A stretch of DNA of 64,000 nucleotides from Cavenderia fasciculata (Eukaryota > Evosea > Eumycetozoa > Acytosteliales > Cavenderiaceae). Below are positions 11,318-23,526 of the stretch, piece by piece. How positions within the stretch are numbered: position 1 is the stretch's first letter; the number at the start of each line of letters is the position of its first letter. The translations under genes were made by a program, and so were the position numbers. The stretch covers positions 496,001 through 560,000 of the forward strand of contig NW_004457642.1 in NCBI RefSeq assembly GCF_000203815.1, written 5' to 3'. The notes below the pieces were generated by a model that saw only the letters and a program-made list of their open reading frames with translations, searched no databases and had not been told where the DNA came from.

Positions 11318-13525
11318 ATGATTATATCAAGATCATTCAATTCAATGATGATGGTTATGACATTGTCAGCTGTGTTGATGTTGTTTGTTATCAATATTGA
11401 TACTGTCAACTCAACAGCTAAGGATCACAAGTATGAGCATGGTGATGATATTCCATTCTATGTGAATAATGTCGGACCATACTCTAACCCAACAGAAACA
11501 TACGAATACTATTCTCTACCCTTTTGCAAACCAGAACACATCAAGCATAAGAAATCAAAGTTGGGAGAGATCCTTCAAGGTGATTCTGCTGTATTATCTG
11601 ATTATAAATTACCTTTTAAAAGTATGATAGATTATTAGTAACGTAAAGAAGTATTTATACTTATTCTCTCTATCTATATTTATCTATCTATATCATTAGC
11701 AAACTTTCAATCAAAGGTATTATGTGAAATGACATTAACAAAAGAAAACATTGATACATTTAAAAAGGCGATAAGAGAATACTACTATGCAGAAATGATT
11801 TATGATGACCTACCTATATTTGGTCATATTGGTACATTCCAGGATGACCCAACCTCTCCAGCAACTAGATATGTACTATTTACTCATTTACCATTTAAAA
11901 TTGAATTTAATAATAATCAAGTATGTAACAATAATAACAATAAGATATATTCTATACAGTTAGTTAACTTTAACTCTTTGTTTTTTTTGTTTAGATTATT
12001 AGAATTGAATTGGATACTAATAATATTGAAGGAGTTGAATTGGCAGATCAAGAAGAATTAAAGATTCAAATTACTTATGCTGCATCATGGACACCAAGCG
12101 AATATCCATTCTCAAAGCGTATGGAATTGTATGAAGACTTTTTCCCAAAGGAATTACAAATTCATTGGTTATCAATCATGAACTCTTTCTTTTTGGTCAT
12201 TCTCTTGACTGGTTTCCTTTCCATTATCATCATGAAGATTTTAAAGAATGATTATTCAAGATACTCAAAGACTGATGATGAAGAAGAAGGTGATTGTATG
12301 AATCAAAAAAAAAGAAAGAGAGAGGAGCAAACAATTATTGATGATAAAGAAATTAAATTGACCTCTTTTTATTTTTATTTTTAGATCAAGAAGATTATGG
12401 ATGGAAATTGATTCATGGCGAAGTATTTAGATTCCCACCTCACAAGAATCTATTTTCAGCATTCTATGGTATTGGATGGCAATTTATTATCATTACAAGT
12501 GCTATTTTATTGTTATCATTATTTGGTCTTTTCTATCCAAACAATGGTGGTAATATGTATACTGCTGGTATTATATTTTATGCTTTAACTTCTGGTAAGT
12601 CAATACCTACCTACTACATATCCAATCAATCAATTGATCACTCTCTAATCTTTTTTATTTATTCAACTAAAATTAGTTGTATCTGGTTATCAATCATCAA
12701 AAATGTATAAAAATATGGGAGGAACTAAATGGGCATGGAATATTGTTCTTTCAGCAACATTGTTTATGGGACCATTTATCCTTGTAGCATTCTTGTCCAA
12801 TACGATTGCTGTGACATGGCATTCTACACACGCCATTCCAATCTTGACCATCATTGAAATATTAACGATTTGGATATTTGTTGGATTCCCATTGACTGTT
12901 GTTGGTGGCATTGCAGGACGTAGATTTGCTCCACCACTCGAGGTGCCATGCAGAACCAAAAACTTCCCACGTGAAATCCCACCCATTCCATGGTATCGTA
13001 GACTACCATGCCAAATGATGATGGCTGGCTTCCTTCCCTTTTCCGCCATCTACATTGAACTCTTTTACATCTTTAATAGTGTCTGGGGACACAACTCTTA
13101 CACACTCTATGGTATTCTATGTGTAGTCTTTATCATTCTCCTCATCGTAACTGCCTGTATTACAGTAGCCTTTACTTATTTCCAATTATCAATGGAAGAT
13201 CATCGTTGGTGGTGGACTTCATTTATTAATGGAGGGTAAATATAAAAAAAAAAGACAAAAAAAAGACAAAGACAAAAAGAATCTTCCTTGTACTTACCCT
13301 TTTTCTTTTTCGACTTTTTTTAGATCAACTGGTATATTTATTTATATTTATAGTATTTTCTATTATATTTATAGATCTCATATGTATGGATTATTGCAAA
13401 CAACCTTTTATTTTACCTATATGTTTATTGTTTGTTTATTCTTTTTCATCCTCCTTGGAACTGTTGGATTTGTTAGTTCATTTATTTTCGTAAAGAGAAT
13501 TTATAAGAATCTAAAATCTGATTAA
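11318..13525 (+). CDS. TM9 superfamily member, TM9SF3-like (nonaspanin)
   Basis: Six exons: 11318-11621, 11700-11920, 11995-12295, 12385-12594, 12677-13235 and 13324-13525. These sum to 598 codons plus stop, in frame. The protein has a signal peptide, a luminal domain (YYSLPFCKPEHIKHK, LGEILQGD), then nine TM helices beginning at WLSIMNSFFLVILLTGF. Family hallmarks are DYSRYSK after TM1, EDYGWKLIHGEVFR across the exon 3/4 junction, and a C-terminal FVKRIYKNLKSD resembling the KXD-type Golgi/COPI signal. The best remembered match is human TM9SF3. Dictyostelium Phg1 proteins of this superfamily act in phagocytosis, adhesion and surface-protein sorting. It most likely resides in the Golgi or endosomes. 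The start is the first ATG after a TATA-rich leader and gives a good signal peptide. Confidence 0.9.
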
Positions 13526-14097
13526 ATCATAATCAATCAATTAATAAATCAATTCAATTTAAAAACCATATTTAATATTTTAATTTTTTTAGATATGTTT
13601 TATTTTGGGGATTTTTAAAGTTGGTTGTGGAGTCCTACATAATATACAGTTTGGTCCAAGATTTGTTATGTTACGAGTATTATTTTGGTTATTATTGTTT
13701 TGATGATTATGATGATGAATTTGATAAGAGAGTGTTTTGGTGGATTGTGTGTGTGTTTGGTTTTGTTCTACTACAACAACAAAAGAGGTGTTGGTTTGGT
13801 TACCTAACCAAAATAAAAAAGAAAAAATAGGATATAAGAGTGGAATGGTAAAAAGGATTGGTTAAAGGTGGTCGTTATTAGTTTGTGATGGTGATTGATT
13901 TTGTTGTTGTTATTGTTGATGTTTGTTGTTATTGTTTGTTGATTCCATTTTGTGATTTTTTGTGTTTGTTGTTTTTTTGTTGTTGTTGATTGATATAAGA
14001 GGCCGCAGGGGTTTTTCTATTGTTTCGCTTCTTATTTGTTGTCTTTTTGTTGTTGTTATTTGTCTTGATGTTACGGATGATCTTTTTGTTTTTTTGT
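13526..14097. other. Convergent 3' spacer
   Basis: 572 bp between the TM9 stop and the gpbA stop. It is rich in TTG/TTTG repeats (a Gln/Asn-type tract on the opposite strand) and has no convincing exon. It probably holds the 3' UTRs of both genes. Confidence 0.4.
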
Positions 14098-15532
14098 TTA
14101 AGCCCAGATCTTGAGGAGAGAGTCCCATGAACCAGTGCAAAGAGCCATACCGTCGGTAGAGACACCCAAACAAGAGACACGGTTACCGTGACCAGTCAAG
14201 CTGACAACACGCTCACCCTTTAAGGTGTCCCATACGTTGCAACTGAAATCGTCATAACCAGCAAACAAGAAACGACCAGAGAGCGAGAAAGCGACAGAGG
14301 TAATACCGCACAAAATAACGTCGTGGGTGTATTGCATCAACTCACGGTCAGCACGGATATCAAACAATCTGCATGAAGCATCATCGGAACCAGTACCAAA
14401 TGAAAGTCCGTTGGGGAAGTATTGGACGGCGTTGATATCGGCATCGTGACCAGTAAAGGTTTGCACGCACTTGCCGGCACGGATATCCCACAACTTGGCA
14501 GTAGCATCACAAGCACCAGAAATAAAGTAGTTTTTGTCTGGAGAAATAGATACACTAAAAAAAAAAATTAAAAAGAAAAAGAAATAATTATTAGATATAA
14601 TTGTTTTAGGTTTGAATTGAATTGATTGATTGATTGATTTCATACCTCATGACATCACCATTGTGATCTGAAAATTCGGTAATCTTTGTACCGTTTTCAA
14701 TATCCCACAATATACAAGACATATCACCAGATGAGGTAATAATTTGTCTATCGTTGAGGAATCTGCAACATGAAAGGTAACCAGTGTGGGAGTTTAATTC
14801 ACGGCATACTCTGATTGGGACTTCACGACTACGAAGGTTATAGATTGAACAAATGTTATCGAGACCACCACAAGCTACAAAGTTGGTGGTTGGTGAATAG
14901 GCACAGGTCATAACCCATGATGATCTAAAAAAAATAAAAAGAAAATTAAAATAGAAATAAAAGGTTATTATTAATATCTCTCTATCTCTTATATTTGTTG
15001 TCTTTGATGTCTGTTTGTCTCATACCTAAGTGGAATAGCGTGAACCTTGTTGGTAGTTAAACCATCCCAAACCAATAATTTACCATCTTGAGAGGCAGAT
15101 ACCAAGTGAATGGAATCTTCAGCCCAGTGCATGGCATAAATCTTTGCAAGATGTCCCTTTAAAGTTCTTCTAATCTTGATCTTGTTTTCCAATCTTGGTA
15201 AGTTTGGAAGATCACGTGTGTATGTCTTGACTATAAATATATAGATTTTAAATGATATGATTAACTAAATTGTTCCTAATCTTAAAAGACCTATAATAAT
15301 CCTTTTTGCTGCTGCTACTTCTGTTATCCACCACTAGTTACACTCTTCTTCTACTACTACTGCTGCTGCTAAAGGATCATTATTGATCTTTTGATCTTTT
15401 GTTGATTGATTTTGGGTTTATAGACTTACGTGAAGTATCATTCATAACATCTCTGTTTGTTCTGATTTGTTCTTTCATACCCTCGGCATCTCTACGGGCT
15501 TGTTGAATCTTTTCTGAAATATCGGATGACAT
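14098..15532 (-). CDS. gpbA: Heterotrimeric G-protein beta subunit
   Basis: Four exons: 15532-15430, 15230-15026, 14924-14646 and 14554-14098. They total 347 codons plus stop, the normal G-beta length. An N-terminal helix ([18 protein letters not shown]) for G-gamma coiled-coil pairing is followed by seven WD40 blades. Blade hallmarks include [57 protein letters not shown] and the final SLLKIWA with the stop directly after. It works with G-alpha subunits at the plasma membrane in chemotaxis and cAMP signalling. In Dictyostelium a single conserved G-beta (gpbA) is known, and the length and sequence fit. The gene is GC-richer than its flanks, consistent with high expression. Confidence 0.96.
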
Positions 15533-18171
15533 GTTTTGTTGGTTCTATATTATATTATATTATGTATATGTATATATGATACTATAGAGGAGGAGAGTTT
15601 GTTAGACTTTAACTATTTTACTTGATGAAAAAGGAGGGGGATGGATTGATTGAAAAATTTGGTTGATGTGTGGAGGAGGAAAAAAAAAAGTTTAAAATTA
15701 TTATTATTATTATTTATGATAAATAATCTACAGAGTTGTTAACAAAAAAAAAAATAAAAAGTGAAATGAGAGAATGTTTGTTTGTTTGTACAAAGCACAG
15801 AAGTTAATTAATTATACAAGTGATAGAATAAATAGATATATGTATGTATATTATATTATATTAGAGATACAACAACAACAAGAGATTGAGACGATGATGA
15901 TTTAGAAAAAGAGAAAAATGTTAATAAAAAGGTTCGTGTTATTTGTTGTTGGTTGTTCTCCTCTCTCTCTCTCTGATGCATCAATTAATCAATCAATCAA
16001 TCAAACCAAATCAGCAGCTGATTGAAGAGGAGGAGGAAGAACTTTGTGTGTGTTTGTGTGTGTGTTTGTGTGGCGGGTGATAACAAATAAAAAGACACAC
16101 ATTTTTGCCTTTGTATCCCCCCAAAAAAAAAAAGTTTGTGTGTGATCGATGGATCGAATGCAATTGAATTAGCAGCACTCTCTACTTTGAAAAATGTGGG
16201 GGATGTGGCTGGCAGGTGGTTTTGAAAAGTTTTCTCTTAGAGATGAGATAGATATTATTGATGGATGATGGTAATTTTAGATTGTTGGAGTCATTATTAA
16301 ATAATAACTAATGTGCTCTATAAACTAACTAACTACCTAACTCCTTGTTGATGTAATAGTTGAAGATCACAACATTTTGAGAGAGTAAAAAAAAAAAAAA
16401 GAAAAGGGCGGTTCCAAAACAATGGAATGGAAAAAAAAAAAAAAAAAGAGAACAACACAATTTTTTTTTTTGTTAAAGAACTATAGATAGATTTCTTTAT
16501 CGTCTAGTCTACTCTTTTTTCTAATGATCAAATTGTTGTTGGTAGTACTGTTCCATTGATATTCATTGTAATTGTATTTTGTGAAAAAAGTGATCACTTG
16601 CTTGTATATCCTATCCCTATCTCTCTGTTGTTGTGTTGTAAAGAGTTGTATGATGGTTTACCTTTTTTTTTATAAATATTTTAGATTTTGTTTGTTATGG
16701 AAAAATTAAAAGTACAAAGGGAGGAAGAGGCTAGCTATTGAAAAATATGTTGCGCTAATGTGATGGTGATGATTGTTGTGTTTGTTGTTGTTGTGTTGTT
16801 AATATTACTACTACTGTTATTATTTATCTATTATATTTTTCAATATTGATCGTGCTTGGAGACTCTACAACACTAATCAGGTGGGCTTGAGAGCGTTTTC
16901 ACTTTAAAAAAAAAAAAAATTTTGAAAGCAAAAAAAAAAAAAAAACATCCAAAAAAAACAACCAAAAGATATTTTTTTTCTTGTGGTGGTTTTTTGTCCT
17001 GTTTTGCTCCACTGGAGGCCAGCAGTAGCTCGATTCCCTTTTTTTTATCCACCATGAAATCGACCTTCCTCCTTGTTGCCTTTGGGCTCGTCCCCTCCTT
17101 TTGACTTTTATACGTATGTATCAGTCCCTGAGGAGGGTTAGCAAATATATTCTTTGATCCACACCCAATCTGTCGTCATCACAACTACTATAAAGATAAT
17201 CTACTTACAAAAAGTGCGTGTGTATGTGTGTGAGTGGTTTATCTATTCTACAGTTAATTATTTATACAAAGAGAGAGAAGAAGAAATAAGAAAACTACAA
17301 ACTCGATAAAGACTCGCGAGATTCCAAAGACGGGTCTCGATTTCCATTTTTTTTCAGAGCAAGATTCATTGAAAGACGGGTTTGACCAAAAAAAACCAGA
17401 TCTTAACGAACATAGTTTTTGAGGTTTTGGTGATCGTGGTGCAAAAGCTATCAAAGTTGATCATTGTCGTCAGTATACGTGTCCAAACCACTTATAGACG
17501 ATCGTCTATAACAGCATAACTGTTATGGATGATTGATAAGCAACGGGTTAAAAAAGATGTAGTAAACTTTCAAAAAAAAGGGGTTGATCAAATAAAAGAA
17601 ATGGGTCAACTTATCAAAGAGATGAAACATAGACAATAAGAGAGGTGATTGAATAAATTTATTGAATCATAATAATAAAAGTCAACTAGTATACCTGTTA
17701 TACATGATGCTAAAACAAACGAAATTGCGTAGATAGAGATAGATGATCTCGAGATTCAAAAGCCAAAAAAAGAATCACACGAGATCCCATAGATATTTTC
17801 TATTTTTAATCAATTAAGAATATCTCCAAATATTTTCATCCAACCACTATAAATATTTATCACTAAATTCAAAAGATAGATTATCTGTACATTTCTTTTT
17901 TAAATAAATCGCTTTCGCTTTCATCATTATCAATCTTTTTCCACAATCAAAAAAAAAGTAAATTATATATTAAATTTATATCTATCTCCTTCTTTTTCTT
18001 CTTCTTCTTCTATCTTTTTTGTTTCTACATGTTTTCGCTTCTTCGTTTGTCGTCGTAGTATGTCGTCTTTGATCGTCGTCGTAGTCGTCTTCTGTCGTAT
18101 GGTATGGGTATTGTCATTTTGTCTTTGTCGCGTCGTCATAGTCGTCATAGTCGTTGTCGTCGTAGTCGTCT
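15533..18171. other. Long intergenic region (2.6 kb) upstream of gpbA
   Basis: The region holds the gpbA promoter side (15533 onward) and the 3' flank of the RRM gene (to 18171). It contains many homopolymer A/T runs, a TC run near 15960, GTTTGTGTGT runs near 16050, and a TCGTCGTAG-type simple repeat at about 18040-18172. A 20-bp perfect palindrome lies at 17492-17511. A 36-codon ORF (17529-17639, Lys/Gln/Met-rich) and a 60-codon ORF near 17055-16873 are seen but have no support. No tRNA or recognisable protein gene was found. Confidence 0.4.
17492..17511. repeat. 20-bp perfect palindrome with an adjacent dyad
   Basis: TTATAGACGATCGTCTATAA is a perfect inverted repeat centred between 17501 and 17502. 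Three bases downstream, CATAAC-T-GTTATG (17515-17527) forms a second odd-centred dyad. Such symmetry fits a dimeric protein binding site or a cruciform. No known dictyostelid factor site is recognised. Confidence 0.6.
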
Positions 18172-19585
18172 TTAAAGTTGGGGTTGGTCACTAGTTGGTA
18201 ATGCGTCGCTAGCAGTCGATGATGTGGTGTTTATCGAATCAGGTGGTTTTGACAAACCTTTAAGATCTTGTTTTTTGTTCAATCCAACGTCCCAGTCTAA
18301 TCTTAATTTTCTACCGTCTACATCGGTTGTTGAGTATCTAAATGAGAGTTGAGAAGGGTGTGTATCGAAATCGAAAATTGGAATGATCGGGGATGAATAT
18401 TTTAAAAATAGATCGCATCGAATATATAAAACAAGAATGAACAACAAAAAAAAAAAAAGGGTAAGGTACTTACGTTTTATAGGCTTCGTCGGCATCGGCC
18501 TTGTTTTCAAATTCAATAAAAGCAAAACCTCTGTTGTGTCCAGTACGCTTATCAAATCCAATATTTAAAGTTGCAATCGTGCCAAACTTGATGAATAAAT
18601 CTCTAAGATGGCTTTCTTGATAGTGGTATGGCAAATTACCAACAAATAAACATTTGCTCTTTTCCTTTTCCTCTTGATTCATAACATGTCTAAAAAGTAA
18701 ATCAAACAAATAGGTTGATTAGTAAGTAATCATCATTGTTATCACAGCATTATCATTATAATTTTCCTTACACTTCTCTTCTTGGACGGGAATATGGACC
18801 ACCATAACGAGAGTCACCTCCACGGTATCCACCACCAAAACCACCACGACTACCACCACGGTAGCTGCTGCTACCACCGCGATAGTCTCTGTCACCGTAA
18901 CCACCGCTGCTGCCACCACGGTAACCTCCACCGTCTCTGCTGTCGCGGTAACCGCCGCCGCCGCTGCTGCTGCCGCCGCTGCTATATCTGCCGCCACCTG
19001 ATGATGGGTATCTTGAATGACGGTCGTAGCCTCCACCGCCGCCACCGCCACCGTATCCGCTACCTCCTCCATAGCCTCCGCTACCACCACCATAGCCACC
19101 GCTGCCGCCACCATAGCCGCCACTGCTGCCACCGTAGCCGCCGCTGCTGTATCCGCTGCTGCCACCGTATCCTCCACCGCTGCCGCCGTATCCGCTGCCG
19201 CTGCTGGTGTATCCCGTGCTTCCGCTGCCGCCGTATCCGCCGCTTCCACCTGCATATCCGCTGCCACCGTAGCTACCACCGCTGCTGCTTCCCGTACCGT
19301 ATCCATACGATGAGCTGCTGTCTCCGTAACCACCAGTACCGTAACCACTGCCTCCTCCCGTACCATATCCATACGACGAAGTTGGCAGCGAAGCACTTGG
19401 ATCGTATCCAGCACTAGTTCCAGTGCTGCTATAGTTTGACATTGTTCTACCCGATCCCATGCCTCCTACACCTCTCGTTGGTGAATATCTATCATCTTTA
19501 TGATCCTACAAATATAGGAAAAAAAAAAACAACTGTTAGCATCACCATCCTCATATGATCACACATCTTATCTCTATCTTACCAT
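18172..19585 (-). CDS. Gly/Ser/Tyr-rich RRM RNA-binding protein (FUS-like layout)
   Basis: Four coding exons: 19585-19583 (ATG only), 19505-18772, 18689-18474 and 18337-18172, summing to 372 codons plus stop. The start codon sits exactly at a GTAAGA donor, and the next exon begins in phase 0 with GATCATAAAGAT. The N-terminal half is a low-complexity domain of SYGGS/GYGGG repeats, followed by an RGG-type stretch (YRGGSRGGFGGGYRGG). Then comes one RRM with RNP2 (CLFVGNL) and RNP1 (RGFAFIEF) ending near DADEAYKT. The last exon holds the end of the RRM fold (GRKLRLDWDVG) and a polar tail. The layout recalls FUS/TAF15-type proteins, without a visible zinc finger. It is inferred to be nuclear, to bind RNA and possibly to form condensates. 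Coding GC is far above the flanks because of Gly codons. Confidence 0.88.
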
Positions 19586-20026
19586 GTTAGTTTGTTTTTG
19601 TTATTTCCCCGTAAGTATAGTTTTAAATATCAAATGATTTATAAAAGGAAACAATAACAATAAAATAATAATTATATATGTACAAGTAATTTAATTAAAC
19701 AAGTCAACTGGGGTCAGCTGAGATGAAGAAGAGAGCAGCAACTCTTCTCTGCAAAAAAAAAAAACTGATTTTTTTTTAAATTATTTTTTTGAAGAGCCAA
19801 CCCACCTTCACTTCATCTCTCTAAATTGCTTCAATTTTTTAGTTTCTGCAAGCGTCGAAGCTAAAGAAAGAAGAGTTACAAATATTCATTTCCTGGAATT
19901 ATTGGTCAATGATCATTATCCGCCGCGTCATTCAACAACAATTATTTAATACAAATTTATGTACTACCTAAACTTTAACTAGTTGGTCGCATAATTAAAC
20001 ACATACAACCAAGACAAGAAGATTGG
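19586..20026. other. Divergent promoter region (RRM gene / nth1)
   Basis: 441 bp between two divergently transcribed starts. It has poly-A/T runs and a TCAACTGGGGTCAGCTGA stretch near 19700. It serves as the 5' region for both genes. No other ORF was found. Confidence 0.5.
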
Positions 20027-21352
20027 ATGTTTAACATCAATACCTTTCGCATTCAAACGACAAAAATCATAAGATCATATTCATCTTCATCATCATCATC
20101 TTCAAATCTTTTAAAGTTTAATCATATTTATAAAATGGCAACAAAGAGAAAGAGTAATGGTGGCCAAGTTGAAGATTCAACAACAAATACTACTACTAGT
20201 ACTACTGCCACTAATCATATATCTGTTGAATATGATAATGATAAGCAACCATCACAACAACTTCAACCAAAACAACAATCACCAGATCAATTCAGATCAT
20301 TTATACTCGATCGACCAAAAAGAGATGGTGTAAAGAGTAGATTTTTTTCAACTACTTCAACGACTTCAACTACATCAACAACAAGTAAAAAGGAAGAAGA
20401 ATTAGAGGAAGAAGAAGACGAAGAAGAGGAGGAGGAAGAAGATTATTTTCAAGGATCAGAATCAGAATCTGAACAAGAAGCAAAAGTACAAAAGAAATCA
20501 AAATCAAAATCAAAATCAAAATCAACAAAGAAACAAAAATTACTACTTGACAATGTTGATATTGAATCAACAATGGATGAAAAGGTATCATTGGCAAAAG
20601 AGAAATGGGAAGAGACATGGGATTTAATACATCAAATGAGATTGGCATTACCAGCACCAGTCGATAATTTGGGTTGTGATTCATTCAATGATGATAAGTT
20701 GGATCCCAAGGTATCGAGATTTCACACATTGGTTGGATGCATGTTGTCTTCGCAGACTAGAGATGAACAAACCTATGCATGTATGAATAGACTGCGTAAA
20801 CATGGATTGACAATCGAGAATGTATTGGCAAGTGATACAGATACACTAGAAAAGTTAATATATCCAGTTAGCTTTTACAAGAGAAAGGCAGACTACCTCA
20901 AACGAATTTGTATCATTATGCGTGATAAATACAAAGGTGATATTCCACCAAACTTTAAAGAGTTGTTAGAGTTGCCTGGTATCGGTCAAAAGATGACAAA
21001 TCTTATTGTCCAAGTGGCATGGGGTCGAACTGAAGGTATAGCTATCGACGTTCACATGCATCGCATTGCCAATAGACTTGGTTGGGTTCATACTGAAACA
21101 CCCGATAAAACAGAAATTGCCCTAAAGGAATGGCTACCATTTGAACGATGGGATGGTATCAACAAATTACTAGTTGGATTTGGTCAAACCACCTGTACAC
21201 CACTTAGACCAAAATGTCAAAACTGTAAAGTTAATCACCTATGTCCAACTGGAATTGAAAATATGAAATCAATCAACGATGACAACAATGATAAGAAGAA
21301 GAAAAGTAGTAGTAAAAAAGAAAAAGGTAAATCTTTTGGAAAAAAGAAATAA
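20027..21352 (+). CDS. nth1: Endonuclease III homolog (DNA glycosylase/AP lyase)
   Basis: Single exon, 441 residues. An N-terminal Ser/Thr/Glu-rich extension (to about residue 180) precedes the HhH-GPD glycosylase domain. The domain has the SSQTRDEQT helix, the helix-hairpin-helix LPGIGQKMTNL with the catalytic Lys, and AIDVHMHRIANRLGW with the catalytic Asp. The iron-sulfur loop has the C-X6-C-X2-C-X5-C spacing (CTPLRPKCQNCKVNHLC). It removes oxidised pyrimidines in base excision repair. Two in-frame starts are visible. Met1 gives a Ser/Arg-rich, acid-free leader typical of mitochondrial targeting, and Met37 (MATKRKS) would give a form starting with a basic, nuclear-type motif. A KSKSKSKS tract and a Lys-rich tail add basic patches. 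The gene is convergent with the DDHD gene, 30 bp between stops. Confidence 0.94.
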   Translation: MFNINTFRIQTTKIIRSYSSSSSSSSNLLKFNHIYKMATKRKSNGGQVEDSTTNTTTSTTATNHISVEYDNDKQPSQQLQPKQQSPDQFRSFILDRPKRDGVKSRFFSTTSTTSTTSTTSKKEEELEEEEDEEEEEEEDYFQGSESESEQEAKVQKKSKSKSKSKSTKKQKLLLDNVDIESTMDEKVSLAKEKWEETWDLIHQMRLALPAPVDNLGCDSFNDDKLDPKVSRFHTLVGCMLSSQTRDEQTYACMNRLRKHGLTIENVLASDTDTLEKLIYPVSFYKRKADYLKRICIIMRDKYKGDIPPNFKELLELPGIGQKMTNLIVQVAWGRTEGIAIDVHMHRIANRLGWVHTETPDKTEIALKEWLPFERWDGINKLLVGFGQTTCTPLRPKCQNCKVNHLCPTGIENMKSINDDNNDKKKKSSSKKEKGKSFGKKK

Positions 21353-21382
21353 AGAACATTATCAAGTTTATTTGGGTTTGGA

Positions 21383-23526
21383 TTATAAATTTTCGGCAAT
21401 GAAATACATTACATCTTTACTTGACCAATAACTTTTATGACCGGTAATGACATTACTATATTCCGATATCGTGGTTGAGTTTAAGAATCCAGATGGTTGT
21501 AATTTATAATCAAATCGATGTCCTCCAAAAAACTTTCCATCTTTGGTGGAGGTGGTAGAGGTGGTAGTTTCTTTACTATCTTTTTTAGTTTTCTGTTTCT
21601 TTTCATTTCCAGCTTCTGTTGGTCCAATTTCTGGTGATGATTCTGCCGATGTTACATTTATAGTTGGTACATTATTATTATTATTATTATTATTGACATT
21701 ATATTCATCTGTTGCAATTGTTGCTATTGATGTTTGATCAGAAAAACTACATTCACCTTCATCTGATGAAGAATTGGTAGTACTGGTCGTAGAAGTCAAT
21801 GATAAAGTTGGTGATGGATTTGTTTGATTATTATTATTATTAGATGTAGATGTGGATATAGTAGAGGTTGAAGAAGAGGAATATGATTTTAATTCAAATT
21901 CCTCTGAATTATTACCCTTGTGTGAACTGCCTGTCAATTGATGTGCTACATTTGTAGTGGTTGTAGTTGTAGTTGTAGTTGTACCATTACCACGTAATTT
22001 ACTGTGTAATTTTGTTGTCAATTTACTAAATTTTGAACTAAGATTATCAGTAATTGTTGGTTTTGTATTATTATTATTATTATTATTACTATGATTATTA
22101 TGATGATGATTATGATGATTATGGTGATGATGATGATGGTGATGAGGTTTCTTTAATGGTACCATATGTGGTACCAAAGATTCACCCAAAGTTGCAAACC
22201 CTTCATCAATTAAAGGTTCAATTAAATATGCCTAAAATCAAACAAAAAAAATAATGTTGGTTTAATAAATTGATTCATATTTGTTTGTTTGGTTTGGGTT
22301 ATACATACAACAGGATCAGATGGATCTAAAATATTAAATAGATTTATACATTTTGGAATGGAAAGGTGGGTATGACCTCTGATCGTATATAATAGACCAA
22401 TGGGTGACCCAATACAGAATAAATTGTGAACTTGGAAATCCAATTTAGGAATAATTAAATGAGGCAATAATGAATCTCCAAATGCTTCACTACCACTTAG
22501 ACTTGTTGTCAATATAGATTCTCCAGATTTCATATTAAAATTTGGATCATTATTAAAATTTGATTCAATCTTTTGATTATTATTATTATTATTCGTATTT
22601 GTATTTTGATTTTCTGGATCATCAGTAATTTCATCTAATAACATTTCTTTTCTCCATTGTTCAACATTTCCAATTGGAATTTGGTCTTGTAAATAGTTAA
22701 AGTAATCTAAATCATCTCCATGATTACTATGTTGGTCTGCATTTGTATATGCATTTGAACGCTTTTCTTCATCTTCCAATGAAAGAGATGAATTGTTTTT
22801 TCTCATGGTTGGGGTGGTATTGCCACTAGTCGATTGAGGTGATCTTGATGTTGATTTACGAGGTGACTGTTTCATGATGTATTGGTCGTGTTCCTTTTGA
22901 TCAAATGGTTGGTGACAGAGAATATCATATGTGATCATACTACCAAGCGAATGAGCAAGTACATGTACCTTGCCAGTAAACGTTGGGTGCTCTTTGATAA
23001 AGTTTTGGTAGACTGCGTTGAGTTGATCGCCCACCTCGGTGTAGATGGTCTGCGAGTAGGTAGGTGATGTCCAAAACAATATATCGAGTAGTGTGTGATT
23101 GATGAGTGCATGCACAACTGGGATGGATGGGGGAGTCACCTTTTGGATGAGTGCATCTGTCTTGAGGTGTAGTGCAGAGTGCCATTCAACGCCAACAAAC
23201 TTGATATTCTTTTCGATAAACGTTGCCTTGCACACACTCTCAAACAACGTATTGACCTTTGCAATCTTGCTTCTCCAATTCTCTTCATGTTTACCAATAC
23301 CGTGTACCAACAATATTAAATGATCAATATTCTTTTCTTGTGCTATATAGTCATTATTTATACTTGGGTTGGTTGTATCCATTGCTACCGTTGCTTCTAC
23401 TTTATGTGTTTTTGTTGTTGGAATAGGAGGTAAAGGTGTATTATGATTATGTTGTTGTTGTTGTTGTTGTTGATTATTACTACTACTACTACTATGACTA
23501 TTATTATTATTGATTAATTCATACAT
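21383..23526 (-). CDS. DDHD-domain phospholipase A1-like protein
   Basis: Two exons, 23526-22309 and 22231-21383, joined in phase 0 (688 residues). The open frame begins one codon earlier at TTG, but the first ATG is at 23526. After an Asn/Gln-rich N terminus comes a lipase-fold start (LILLVHGIGKHEENW) and the nucleophile elbow AHSLGS. The DDHD domain follows, with LDFQVHNLFCIGSPIGLLY, INLFNILDPSDPVAYLIEPL and the C-terminal FGGHRFDYKL and GHKSYWSSKDV that carry the late Asp and His. His- and Asn-rich low-complexity inserts split the DDHD domain, as is common in dictyostelids. The family (DDHD1/2, SEC23IP) hydrolyses phosphatidic acid and related lipids on ER/Golgi membranes. Activity here is inferred from the intact Ser motif. 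Confidence 0.9.

Noticed and set aside
16873-17104. Overlapping 60-codon ORFs on both strands with Lys/Phe runs
   Set aside because: They are produced by the flanking poly-A and poly-T runs.
17101-17160. Possible class I or similar small RNA (CAGTCCCTGAGGAGGGTTA)
   Set aside because: I could not match a conserved dictyostelid class I motif or an upstream promoter element.
18782-19417. His/Arg-rich and Ala/Thr-rich long ORFs opposite or out of frame with the Gly-rich RRM gene
   Set aside because: They are side effects of the GC-rich Gly/Ser repeat; the SYGG frame continues by correct splicing into the RRM.
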